Positions 36,866 through 55,485 of a stretch of 64,000 nucleotides of DNA are shown here, one piece after another. Positions within the stretch are counted from its first letter, which is position 1, and the number at the start of each line of letters is the position of its first letter. This stretch comes from Scatophagus argus. Taxonomy: Eukaryota; Chordata; Actinopteri; Scatophagidae. A program made the translations under genes and the position numbers. The stretch is taken from assembly GCF_020382885.2 (NCBI RefSeq), contig NC_058513.1, forward strand, positions 19,468,213 to 19,532,212, written 5' to 3'. The notes beneath the pieces are model-generated. The model was given only the letters and a program-made list of their open reading frames with translations. It searched no databases and was not told the origin of the DNA.

Positions 36866-38423
36866 CGGCTATACGCGCAGACAGGATGTGTCGGTGAACG
36901 CATCATCACCATAAGAGAATTATGACAAGTCATTGGTTTTCTTCATCATAAGAAAATGGTGAAGCCAAAAGCACACTGTGTCTGTCTGTGACAAAATACA
37001 CCAAACACTGAAAGGGAGCAGAACAGACAAAACAAAATGTGGACGAGACTTCAGGTCAAAGTTTAAACAGTCTCAACTCTGTGAAATCCGCTGCTTTTGA
37101 TGAGCGGGAATCAAACCTGATCTGTGAGCGAGTGGACATTGTTTCAACAGAACCTGCTGACAGGCAGAAAGTCACCTGAAACACAGTAAAACAGCCGTTT
37201 GTTTGCATTCAGGGTCCATTTTGTTGTTTGATGGGTTTTTTCATGAGGAAACTTTCACGTCCAGTTGTAGAGGAACTGACATGATGTCCACTGTGTCAAC
37301 AGGAAATGAAAGATGACTTCTTAATGCAGCCGCCATGTTTTTTAAAACCATCAAATCTTCAATGTGACTTCAATGTGTGAGTGTTTGGGCCGTCATTGGA
37401 AAGAAAATTCTAAGATTTAATATTGAAATATTTTTAGTGAAAAGCTCTAATGTTATGGCAAACGTCATAATTTTCCAAAAAATCTTCTTGAAAAGGTTTT
37501 AATATTTTGAGAATAAAATCATACACCTTTGAAGTAAAATCTTTCAGTATATGGACAGTCAGGAAACACAAAAACACACTCATCTCCACGCTTTTGCAAT
37601 TTTCTGATAGAATCTGCGACTTTATTTTCAAATGTTAGTCCAGCTTTTTAAAAATTGCAACGTCATGTTGAAATACTAACATTATTAAGACATTTGAACT
37701 ATTATGACTTTTTTCTGAGCTTATTTTGCCTTTGTTCTGGAAATGTTTTTTGCTGACTCTGGCCCTACGAGCACTGGTTGAACTCAACACGTTTTTGATC
37801 TTTCTGTTCAGTTTGCTCACAGACCTTTAAGGACACTGAGGAAGAAGTACTCTGAGGGAAAAACCAAATTACAGCACTTAATGCTGAAAAACCTTCAGGT
37901 CCTCTCACAGACTGATCGTTGCTGTATACCTGCAGGTGGAATTTCCTTTACTGCCTCCTTATAGGCAAGTTGTGCTCATGGTTGTGCAGCTTTTTCTTTA
38001 GGATGTCTTGTACAAACCAGACTCATGGATGTCCACAAACAGGAACACACCTATCTGTACATACATGCACTTTGGACTTGCGTTTTTTGCATAATACACT
38101 GAAAGACGTGAATACACTTCAATGTGTGTGTCTGAGATCAAACGTTTACCTTCCTCTTCCTCTGGGCCTGTTTCACTGGCTTGTCAGATACACTTTCAGC
38201 TGCAACTTGTGTACAATATTTGTACGTATTGTAAAGATGACTGTTTGATACGAGGACTGTGGAGAACCTGTGGGGTTTGTACATGTTTTCAGTGCAAAGT
38301 GATGTTATATTTTTCCTGACTGACACCCACAAGTCACCCACTGCTGACAGAGGAGCTCACTGAACAAAACAGTGTTTCTAGCACTGCCTATTAACGTTCA
38401 ATAAGATGCACCTTTACAATAAA
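36866..38423 (+). other. Probable rab40b 3' UTR, with poly(A) signal at 38418
   Basis: No competing gene is seen. AATAAA at 38418-38423 follows the stop codon by 1.55 kb and is the first clean signal, so the interval is probably an AT-rich 3' UTR. Confidence 0.5.
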
Positions 38424-40309
38424 CTTTATCCACCCTGACTGTCTGTGTTGTACTTCCTGTGGCGGAATAATTTATAAAATGGAGTTTATAAAATGTATTC
38501 TCAGAATACACTCGTTTATCTACTAATGGTTCCTTTACTACCATTTACACTACTCTTTAGCAATGTTACTTATTTTGTCATTTCTAAACGTAACTGGACA
38601 AACAATCCATAACATTATCTCACTAGGACTAAATTGGCTGGAGTCAGGATCAGGATTAAAGCTGCAAATGTTAGCCTTGACTCCAAACACAACCTGTAAC
38701 CCCATATAATAGGCCCCAATGCTAACTGCTTCTGGAGCAAGGTTGGATTCTAACAGGTTAGCTGTTGTGGAATGTTAGCTCATGTGGAAGAAAAGCTTTT
38801 CTGGACTCTGAGTTGGTTACTGAGCTATGATTGGACAATCGCTTGGGGGCGTGGTTTAGGTAAGTGAAGGTAAGTCGCGCTGCGGCATTGTTACCTGCTC
38901 ACCTTTTGTGTTGTTTGGCTATAACTTTGGTTGATTCAGAACAAACCTCCTCCTGGGAAAGAGTCCCACAGCAAAGTTGGGCCCTTTGTTGTCGCCCCTT
39001 TCGTATGGCTGCTAGCCAGGCTCGACCGATCGTGGCAAATCAGTTACTATGACAACGCACACGGTCACTGCCCATTGCTCACACAAGGCCCAACGTTAAG
39101 TAAAAAACTGTCGTTTAACAGTGGAGGAAATGTCCAAAGACTGACCCACTTCCCGTCCAGCAAGAGGCGGTAAAGTATTGTTCGCCGCCATCTTGGACGA
39201 GCAGGAGGCGGAGAAGAAGAAGTTGTTGCGCGTGCTGCTGCTAGCTTGACCGTTCAACAACACGAGAGGGAATTTGGGGATTTTGCCGACTGCGTTTGAA
39301 ACGAGGGATTTCCTGTTTTCTCGTTTCCGTCAGGAGTAAATACGGTAGAAAAACAGATTTGGCAAGTCTTTTTAATTTGTTAACTGAGATTGAACAGACA
39401 CTCTTGGTGGCCTGTAGGACACGGGCTTCATCCAGAATTTTCCAAGGCTTCTACGAGCACTTTAGCAGAGCGTCTCCGGACAGCACGGTGACCGACCGCA
39501 GCGCTACAGCCGGCGGTAGCTCGTCATTCACCCCGTCGCTGTTCACCCTCCTCTTATCTGAGACCAAACCTCCCAGGTCACACAGTTCGTTGGGTTATGT
39601 GAGGACAGGTGTGACTGCTGCCTGTGCCATAGTCGCTGTTTTTGGCTCCATGTAACATTAACAGACAGCGGAGTTAAGTTAAGAATGCGCAAAGCCCAAA
39701 TGGGGGGAAAGTAAGCAGTTATTTAAGGACTTAGTGTGGAGTTTGTGGAGGGATGGTGTTGGTCCGGCAGGTTTTGTGATTCAGTGCTAAAAACCTAAAA
39801 ACACACTCGTATTGTGGTTCAAATTTTGATGATTTTTCTGTCCATTTTTAATTTCACTTGAACTTCATGGAAAAGTTTTAGTATCCATTGCGGATATCTA
39901 AAATTACATTTGTAAATTTCCCTTGCGTCATTTTCATCAGTTTTTATGAAAAAAGCTATTTTTTCATACTTTTCATTTACTGTAATATTGCATTCATTAG
40001 GTTTATTTCCGAGGTAGTTATCTGCATGGTGCTGCCTTCAGGTGTTCATGTCCTTATTCTTGTCGAGCCTGTTTTTCCGATAGCTTTAGAAAATTTGCAC
40101 ACTACATAAAATTGAGTGTGTCTGAACAAAATTCCTGAATTCATGTTTGTTATTTCTGAATTTCCAAAAATAACTTCTGAAATGATCAACTCAGCCAAAC
40201 TCAGAAAGTGAACTTTTCCATTGGCGTTGCTGTAACTTAAAGATCTCTTCGACGTGAAGACTTGTGTCACATCCAGTCCAGTTATTTTACCCTCCCGTCT
40301 GTAGGCTGG
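38424..40309 (+). promoter_or_regulatory. Interval upstream of p4ha1 with candidate promoter near 39.2 kb
   Basis: The motif GCCGCCATCTT at 39184-39194 is an exact reverse complement of the YY1 initiator consensus AAGATGGCGGC, in a GC-rich segment with a GCGTG core at 39230. Such YY1 sites often overlap transcription starts. The p4ha1 start codon lies 8 bases inside an exon whose acceptor ends at 40304 (CTGTAG), so an untranslated first exon must be upstream, probably here. The remaining sequence shows no gene. Confidence 0.45.
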
Positions 40310-46734
<6,425 letters not shown>

Positions 46735-48399
46735 CAACCGACCTTCCTCCTGCTTCATCTGAGACATCCTCCTCTTCGACTCAGTCTCACTTCAGACTGC
46801 TGAGCCTGTGGCTGCACATGTGATCTGACACATTTATCTTTATCTGTGTGTGTGAATTCTTTTACCCAACACAACATCAACCATCCATTAATAATTATGT
46901 TATTAACTGACAAATGAAAGCTGCTTTTACCATATAAAGTGAGGGATTGTTCCAAGGAGTTTAAGAAGCCCTTAAATGGTGCAGATAATCTATTCAGAAT
47001 ACCTTAATGTATTGCACTACATTGCATTACATTACATTCATGTATCCATTAACAAACCCTTCAGTTCACACCTTAAACAACTGCGTCCCTTTTTCGAGAG
47101 CAAGCGAAAGAGCAGCTGTATTATACTTCTTTTTACTTTTTATTAAACCTTTAATCCATGCAGAAAAGCCCTTTAAATAATAATTTCCCTAATCCCAAGT
47201 CACATTCGCAATGCGTTTTCAATGACTTTCACTTGTAACAGAGTATTTTTACTGTGTGTTCTTAGTACTTTTACTGTAGTAAAGGATCTGAATGCTGGTC
47301 TCCTCAGGGTGATTGACAGGTCACGTTCTGCTGCAGGTTCTTATCACTTCACGTCCCCCTCCAACTGCTACGCCCCTCATATCCACCAATACAGTGTGTG
47401 TGTGTGTGTGTGTGTGTTTTCAGCCTTGAGGTCATTCACTCACAAACAGCAGATAAACACTGGACACACACTTTGTGCCCTCTCACACGCGCTGCTTCAC
47501 TGACCGTCGTATTTTCCTCCTTTAATCCTCTTTAATTAGAGCATTCGTCACCTGAACACTCCATCGGTGCAGATATTTTTTAAATCTCTCTAACATGTAA
47601 ATGTTTAAACCGGTTTCTCTGTCTGTACTGTGCTACAGCCAGCAGCTGGTTAGCCTTGCTCAGCATAAAGACTGTAAACAAAACCATCTCACTTATTAAT
47701 GTATTTCTATTAACGTGTTTGTTTAGTTCGACTTGATAAATTTGTTTATATAACTTATTAATTTTACATTTGATTCATAATTTTATCTCCATCACAAAGT
47801 AACATCAAGCTGCTGCACGCAGTAAGCTAGTTGAGCTAATGCTAAGTTTAAGCTAGGTAATGCTAACCTGATACCTGCCGTGGAGCTGGATCACATGTCC
47901 TGAACTGTGCAATCAGATCACAGACGTTGAACGGAGTAGCAAATTACTGAAGTAAAAGTAGTAATACCACAGTGTAAAAATACTCTGTTATAAGTCAAGG
48001 TCCTGCGTTGAAAAGGTTACTTTAGTATAATCAGGAAGTATTTGCAGTAGAATGTTTTTAAAGAGACCATTTCAGAAAAACATTAATGATGTTACTGAAG
48101 CTTTGACATGTTCATCACTTCAGTGTTGCAGTTCATCCATCACAGCTGGTTGATTGATTATTCATTCTCTATCAGTAATCTAAACTCGATCAGATGAATG
48201 TAGTGAAGTAAAAGTACAGTATTTTCCTCTGCGATATGGTGGAGTTGGAGTACAAGTGAGTGGTTACACTGCAGGATCAGATGGTGGCCCGGCTGTGTTA
48301 GGTCAGTGTAAATCCAGTACTTGATACTTCAATACTTCAGCTGTCAAATCGAGCCTGAAGCTTCATGCTGCTGGTGCGGTGCAGGTTTTGAAACTGCGA

Positions 48400-48476
48400 T
48401 ATAAAAAGTCCATCTGACCGCACTGAGCGAAGGCCGTGGAGTCGGCGAGGAGAGGAGGACTGATGGCCGCGACTGC
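48400..48476 (+). promoter_or_regulatory. Candidate TATA promoter with short first exon
   Basis: TATAAAA at 48400-48406, GC-rich sequence, then an ATG at 48463 (ATGGCCGCGACTGC) and a good donor GTGAGT at 48477. An acceptor TGCTGCAG near 48679 would keep only 17 codons open. The layout resembles a first exon, but I recognise no protein. Confidence 0.2.
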
Positions 48477-49132
48477 GTGAGTATTGTTTTAATATCAACT
48501 CCCCTCACTGAGCTCACATCTGTTTCAGCTGCTGCAGAAAACGTGTCTGCCTCAACTTGATTTTATGCAAAGAGATGTTTGTGTGTGTGAGACCGAAGCG
48601 TTTGGTTCAAAGAAATAAATGTGAAGCTGTAAAATATGTTTGCTGTTGGAACAAATAAAGTGTCTGTTACTGCTGCAGAGGAAAACTCATCTCACAATCG
48701 CTGTTTGTTCAGAGCTGACATTTCAACAAGCAGATGTCTTCTTAGGTCTGACCTGAGGTCAGTTTGTTACTCTGTGGTCTGCACACCCTCTGTGCCCTGG
48801 GAGGGCCCTGCTGTCCAGGTGCTCTTCACCTTCACTGCAGATCCCACAGTCAAAGTGATTGGAATAATTGCTGTACCAGATGCTTTGATCTCCTCCTGTC
48901 GTTACCTGTTCATCACCGTTGGTTTGTTCTGTGGGACGCCAACATGAACATGAAGCTCTAAAGTGCTGCAGGAGTCAACCTGCTGATAGCCCTCAGTGAC
49001 TTCATCAGATTCACTGAAAGGTTTAAGAGTAAAAAGTACAAGTACCTCAAATGTGTATTTGGGTGCAGTAGTTGAATGAATGCTGTGAATGTTAGCCGGC
49101 CTCCACTGAGGAAGCCCTGCAGCTTTAATGTC

Positions 49133-49138
49133 TTTATT
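49133..49138 (-). terminator. Candidate polyadenylation signal of arg2
   Basis: Minus-strand AATAAA about 340 bases after the arg2 stop codon. Confidence 0.45.
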
Positions 49139-49480
49139 TGGTTGATTTTACAGGATAAAAAGGATTTTATTACATTTTCAGAATACAAATAATTGTTGGT
49201 ATCTCATTTACATTTGAGATAAAATCTCTAGCAATTAATTGATAACTATCGCCAACACAATTTTCATTTATCTGACTTTGGATTTGCAGTAGATCAATAA
49301 ATGACGTGCTTTTCTGTTTCTAAAAAGCGAGCTCAAACAGGAAGTTTTGGTTTTCTGCATGTGGAAGTTTAAGACGTCTGTCTGAGGTGAAGAAGTTCAG
49401 ATCTAAGAATCCCTTTAGTTTCAGTTGGTGAGACATTTAGGTGACCATCAGGGCAGTGGGAGAGTCCAGCATCATCCCTG

Positions 49481-52400
49481 TCAGGGCTCGGGCAGGAGGT
49501 AGCCTGGTGGGTGGTTTCCCCCGCGGAGACGTCCGAAGCATCCGAGCAGCAGGTCCACTGCAGTGCTGACCGTGGACTGGACGTCCTCGTCAGCCTGACC
49601 CCTCAGAGGGTTCACCTCCACCATGTCCACCCCTGACAGAAGACCTGCAGGACAAACACAGGTGAGACTCACAAAAGCAAAGTCCATGGACACCAATCAC
49701 AACCTTAATTCTGAGCTCTGAGGTTCATTACTGACCCTGAACACACTAGTTTGACAAAAAAAAAAAGCTTTTACAGTGTGGACCAGTCTGCAGGACAAAC
49801 TGTCTCTTTCCAGTCTTCGTGCTAAGCTAAGCTAACCAGCTGTCGCCTGTAGCCTCATGTTTACAGACAGATTTACCTGTCTGACAGATCTGTTCGGCGA
49901 TGTAGACACCCTCCCTGTAGGTGAGCCCTCCAGCTACAGGTGTCCCTGTTGCCGGGGTAACAGAGGGGTCGATGGCATCAATGTCATAGCTCAGGTGGAT
50001 CGGTTTCTTCACTCTGCTCAATAAGAAAAACACGCATCGTATTATACACCAATCAGCTACAACATTAACACTGCTGAAGTGAATGACACCAATCATCTGT
50101 TTACAGCGCAGCGTTCTGGGAGGAAACGCTGGGTTCTGACGATCGTGGACGTTCTTTGAGACACGCCACCCACATAAACTTTGATTAGCTCAGTGTTGTT
50201 ACTGCCTGTGCTTCACATCTCTGTAAGGTGATTTTTTATTGCTAATCTTCAGTGAAGGCAACAGGAACAACACCTGAAGTTGCTGTGGAGTATCAAGGTG
50301 GCCCCTGAGGACACAGTGACACTCATCATGAGGGGGAGCTCACCTGGCACACAAGTAGTCACATGTCTCCTCCATGACCTTGGCAACGCCCAGGTGATCC
50401 ATCTCCGACATGGAAAACACCTTCACACCCAAGAGCTTCAAGATGTAACTGTGAAGATAAAGGAAACTCGTCCGTCAACAAAAGATATCCACGTTACTTA
50501 AGTCTACTTTAAAAATGAATCGAGTTTTTCTTTTAGCGCAGACTCAGCGTGCTGATGCTAACACACGTTTTTATACAGATGGCCAAAGTCCTCTCAACAG
50601 CTGTGTGGTGGATTGAAATGTGGCTCAGATGTTCATGCTGCCCTCAGGATGGACTGTAAGAACTTTGGTGACCTCTGACTTTTCATCTAGACTTGTCCTG
50701 ATGTGGATCTCTTGTCCCCAGTCTATGTGACTTCAGATAAACTCAGAAACCTACTGCTCTCCTGGGTCCACGTCCCTCAGACCGATGTAGACGAGATGTT
50801 TGGCCGACACACACGGCTTGATCCAGGAGAAGCTCGGCAAGACGGGAATCTGCTGACACAGGCAACACCTGAATCTGAATATTCAACCGACCCAGATACA
50901 AGATACAAGATACAAGATACAAGATACAAGATAGGTTTATTCGTCACACACACAATCATACACGGTACAATGTGCAGTGAAATTCTTTATGTCCCTGCTA
51001 CCAAAAAATAGGTAAATAAAAAATTTAAATATTGCAAAAAGAGAACGCTTATAAAAAAATAATAAAATTAAAAAAGTGAAAATGTGCAGTATACCCGGAC
51101 CAATTTGTTTATGTTACTGTAAGAAAACGGTTACACCATCAAGCTTGTAGGAGCCATAATGACAATTGTTGTTATTGTTGTTCAATAGTTAACTGAAAAA
51201 TGTTGTAATGCCATTTTGAGTTGATTGTGATGTCACAGCCACTTGGGCGTCAGTTATGATTGAGCAGCCAAAGGAGAAACATAGCTTTTTGACCGTCTGT
51301 TCATGACTGAATCTTGTAGCTTTGTTTTTGCTTATTTAAGTAAAGATTTTTGAACAAAGTTACCTGCTCAGAAGATTCATTACTACCAGCCAAGCTTATT
51401 GCTGAAGGTTTGCTTAATAGTGGCGGTAAAGAAGATTACTGGACAGATTGCCGCTACAAAGCTGTTTTATGGAACTAAAAAACTGCAGCTTGTGGTGTAA
51501 AGCAGGCAGATTAACTGAAGGTGGAAACTGTAAGTCGCTCATGGGTTCCTTTCAGAGATTCACAGCCGTGAAGGTGAACCATCGTCATCTTTCCCTCCAG
51601 GACAAACCTTTCTGTTAAACCGACTCTGCCGTCATGGTTGTGTCCACACTGACCTTCGAGTGCAGCTCGTGGAGGAGGTAGGACATGGGCTGTCCATGGA
51701 CGTTTCCGGTGGGCGAGGTCAGCGGCGTGTTGATGTCAGCGTGGGCGTCGACCCACAGGACACTCAGCTCCCCGACCGCCGCCGAGTGACCGTGGACGGA
51801 GCCGATGGCCAGACTGACGAACCACAGAGATGAGAGCTCATCACTAAAACATGCGAGCGTTAACCGGATTACTGATGTGAACTGACCCATCTGAGAATTT
51901 CCCCACTGTGGAACCAGTAAAGACCAATCTGATCCGATCCGATGGGATGCAGTCAGATCGGATCTTAAATGTATGTTAAGTCCATGAAATGACTGATCTC
52001 ATTCGATGGGACGAGGTTAAAGGAAAACTGATCTGAGCGCATTTCATTACAAACTGATGTTTACTCTGCGGTTTGTTTTTTACTGTTTGCTCACGTTTTC
52101 TTCTCCACACAGTTTGTGTTTTCTTGGCTATATTGTTCCAGGAGGGCTGTGAATAACCCCAGCCAGCTAACGTCGCTGTTCAGACTTCCTGTTCGATCAC
52201 ACCCTTTGACACCCTCGTGTTCTGGACCGTGTCCTGCTGGTGGATGATTGATGGACTGTGATGCTGTTGTTACTGGACACCAAAGTCAACCATTTACCAC
52301 CTGACAGTTCGGAGTCAGCAGGGTGAAACAGACGGTTTATCTTCTACGTGGGTGGACACGGTTTTGAACTTCAACTGCACTTGTCCTTCACTGGAGAATT

Positions 52401-53596
52401 TCTGTTTCGTTCTTCTTTGTATTTCTGCTCCACTACATTTCAGGGAGAAATATTACTGCAGTATTTTTCCCTTGGCCTGTAATTCAGTCGGGCCTTTATT
52501 AGTTCACATTGGCCACGCCCCCGGCCATTATTCGAGACCTGGTTTTTATTGGATGTGGTAGCTCTGTAAATTCCCAATCACCATGATGTACCTGTGGTCT
52601 CCTCCCAGCATCACTGAGGTGTGTCCGTCCTTCTTCACAGCCCGCACTGCCTCCGACAGCCTCCGGTTGGCGCTGCCCACCGCCCGTGCATGTTTCACCC
52701 GACCCACGGACTCGTCGTCCGCCACTTCCTCAAATGTAAGGTTCCCATAATCCTTCACTGCACAGCCTGCAGACAGGTGAGAGGAGAAATGTTCACTGTG
52801 TGTGATTTGGGTGAAATGTGCCTTTAATCAGACCGACTAAGTTCAGCTCTAAATCTTCCGTGTAGGTGTTTCTATCCCTCCGTATTTCTGCCAGCACGCT
52901 GACAGTCAGCACATCATCTGCGTGTGAGGAAACCTTTGACAGAACAACGTGCTGCACGTCAAATCAGTGACGTACTGTGAGTGCGCGCGTACGAGCAGGC
53001 GGACTCACTAAACAACGACTTTAACCAATAAGTGCCCTAATTAAGTGGATAAAAGTTGGTCCCGCGGGCTGTTTTGCTCCTAAAGCATTACTTAACTTTA
53101 TTATTGTTATATTAGATCATGAACATCATGAGTTTCGAAAGTCAAACACGCTTCTGTTTAAATAAGCTGTGGTGACTTAGCAAACACAAGTGACAGCTTC
53201 AGCTCGAAAGTTTTTAAGGATCCCAAAGGCATTTTATTTATTTATTTATCGCATTTGGAAATAAATTGATTTTATTTTCAGACAGGTGCTGACGTCACCT
53301 TGCTCATGCAGCCGGTGCAGCAGTCCGGCAGCTCGGAGCAGGTCCGGTCCTCCGTCCACCCCAGCGCGAGGCTGCCACAGCAGAGGACCAACAAGAAGAA
53401 GATGAAGAGGATGTAAATCACACACACACACACACACACATCCTGCAGCGTGTCCGCGTGCCCTCACCTGTCCTTTAGAGAAAGGTGCTCCTATGATCCC
53501 CACTGACCGTCCGTTAACACGATGATGATGATGATGATGAAGACATCGTCTGCTGACAGTCAGCGCGAGCTGCCGCAGCGTCCCCGCGCTCCTCAT
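49481..53596 (-). CDS. arg2: Arginase 2, mitochondrial
   Basis: Eight exons join in phase: 53596-53468, 53371-53299, 52766-52592, 51813-51654, 50849-50755, 50448-50344, 50013-49877, 49644-49481, giving 345 residues (human ARG2 354). The enzyme hydrolyses arginine to ornithine and urea in the mitochondrial matrix. The N-terminus [18 protein letters not shown] is a basic amphipathic presequence, followed by six histidines encoded by a CAT microsatellite. The dimanganese site is complete: H125 (GGDH), D148, H150 and D152 (DAHAD), D256 and D258 (YDIDAID). GLTYREG and MVEVNP are arginase signatures. The presequence and [13 protein letters not shown] indicate ARG2, not cytosolic ARG1. Only the codon at 53596 is a true ATG; upstream in-frame codons are not. 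The gene lies tail to tail with p4ha1. Confidence 0.95.
50894..51010 (-). mobile_element. Retroelement 3' tail with 7-bp AGATACA repeat
   Basis: Five to six AGATACA units (50894-50933) precede GGTTTATTCGTCACACACAC and GTGCAGTGAAATTCTTTATG. This combination is typical of short interspersed fish retroelement ends, here in antisense. It is in arg2 intron 4, 45 bases upstream of the exon 5 acceptor. The exact family is not assigned. Confidence 0.55.
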
Positions 53597-54079
53597 GCTG
53601 ACTGACACACACCCACATTGGAGCCTCCGAAAAACTCACTCGTGACGTCACCGCTCGTCCGATCTGTGTGTGACGCCATCACTAAGTTAACTATCAGCTT
53701 GTTTCGTTTAGTCAAAAAACAAACAAACAGTGAAGTCGACGGGAGGCTTCAGCGCAGCAGCGTGAACGACGTGCTCGTGCTGGGTTAGCCGCACGAGCAG
53801 CCGCTATTCCCTCATCTGGCTGTTGGCACAAACTCCTCGTGTGCCTGATACATTTAAAGTATTTTGAGGATCCAAACGTAAGGCGGCGCAGTCTGTGAAT
53901 AAATTCAACAGTCAACAACAAAAACCTTTCTGATAATCACGTGATAGTTTTTCAGGCACAATTCTTCAGAGCGTCACAGTGTTTTGGTGCAACACACGGT
54001 GACGTACTTTTTCTGTTTGTCCCCAGTTTTTTAACAATAAAACAATAAAAAACACAAAATGCTGACTTAAAGAACAATG
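53468..54079 (-). promoter_or_regulatory. arg2 promoter region with palindromic CRE
   Basis: TGACGTCA at 53643-53650 lies about 50 bases upstream of the arg2 start codon, in the sequence CGTGACGTCACCG. A related TGACGCCA is near 53670. Arginase genes respond to cAMP in mammals, so the site is plausible. From 53700 to 54079 I see no gene; heatr1 ends just beyond on the same strand. (The coordinates include arg2 exon 1.). Confidence 0.5.
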
Positions 54080-54085
54080 TTTATT
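54080..54085 (-). terminator. Candidate polyadenylation signal of heatr1
   Basis: Minus-strand AATAAA only 54 bases after the heatr1 stop codon, implying a very short 3' UTR. Confidence 0.65.
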
Positions 54086-54138
54086 TCTTGTACATGAGAG
54101 GAAAGAAAAACAACACACCAGCTGTGTGTGTGTGTGTT

Positions 54139-55451
54139 TTAGAAGTAGCTCTGTAGAGGTTCTCCCAGGATGTTCTCCATCTCCTGAATCACCTTCTGGA
54201 CCTGCTGCTCCACTTCCTCACACTCATCTGTAAACGCACACACACCAGCCATATGAGATTTATTATTTTTTATTTTATTATACTTTCGTCAGTGTGTCCT
54301 CTCTAACTGAACACCACACAGCAGGAAACCAATCAGGCTAAAAAATATTTTTTTCTATAAAAAAATGACATGAAATATCCACTCACTCTTATTTTGAAAT
54401 GAGGTGTTTGTTTCACTTGCTCTTTTTTTGCCCTGTTTTGTGTGTGTGTGCGTGTGTGTGTGTGTGTGTGCGTGCGTGTGCTCACCCTCCATCAGTTCAG
54501 CCAGGAAGGGGATGGTCTCTGGCAGCAGCACCATGTAGTTCTCCTTCAGTTTGGACGCCACCTCCAACAGCATCAGCAGGGAGGAGAAACGCACCTGAGG
54601 AGGAAGAGGAAGAGGAAGGGGGGGGTTATTCCCGCACAGGTACTCCACCCAGGCCCCAGTGCTCGGTGTGTGGGCAGGTGTTCTCACCTTGGAGTCTGTG
54701 TGTCTGGTCTTCAGGAGGATCTGGTAGTTGAGAGTTTTCCACTGAGTGTCGTCAGCCAGAGCCACAGCGAACTGCCCCACACAGGGGACCAGGTGCTGGG
54801 TCACCCTCTGCCGGTACACCTGGTCTCCACCCAGCGTGTTCTCCAGCTGCGCACACACACACAGAGGAGCAGGAAGAACTCAGAAGGGATCAGCAGCTTC
54901 AAATGAAGGCCACGTCCCGTTTCGGTCAGGGCTTCTCACCTGGTCGAGCAGCGAGCTCATCAGGACGTCGGCTCGCTCTTTGCTCAGGAACCTCTGCGTG
55001 TCGTACAGGAAGATCTTGTAGAGGCAGTCGAGGATGTACTGAAGCAGCAGAGCGCTCTTCTCCTCGCCTCGCCCCGAGTCAAACAACAGGTCACCTGACA
55101 GGAAGAGGCCAAAAAACGTTCAACAGTAAGCTGACAACACAGTAAAACTGAATCAAGTGGGGGAAATAAAACAGTTAAGTTTAATGAGATCAAGTAAAAT
55201 AAGAACAAAGTCAACTGAAGAAATAAAATTAAATGAAGATCAAAGTCAAACAAAGATAAAGTTAAAGTCCAGTTAAATCTAACCCGTCTGGGAGCTGCTG
55301 GTCTGTCGCAGCAGGTCAGCAAACGGCTTCACCAGGTTTCCTGCGAACAGGACGAAGAGCCCTTTGAGGCGCTCGGCGATGCAGTCGGACAGTCGGTAGA
55401 AAGTCAGCAGACGTTCTTTACTGTGCGATTTGCTCCATTCGAACAGCTGGA

Positions 55452-55485
<34 letters not shown>

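Larger units (their letters stand above)
46735..49480. other. Interval between the convergent p4ha1 and arg2 genes
   Basis: It contains the 3' UTRs of both genes: ATTAAA at 47142 is possible for p4ha1, and AATAAA on the minus strand at 49133-49138 for arg2. Between them lie a (GT)n run at 47396-47418, AAGTAC-family copies at about 47.22 and 47.93-48.25 kb, GCTAA-family fragments and a possible TATA-driven exon near 48.4 kb. No other gene is recognised. Confidence 0.6.
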
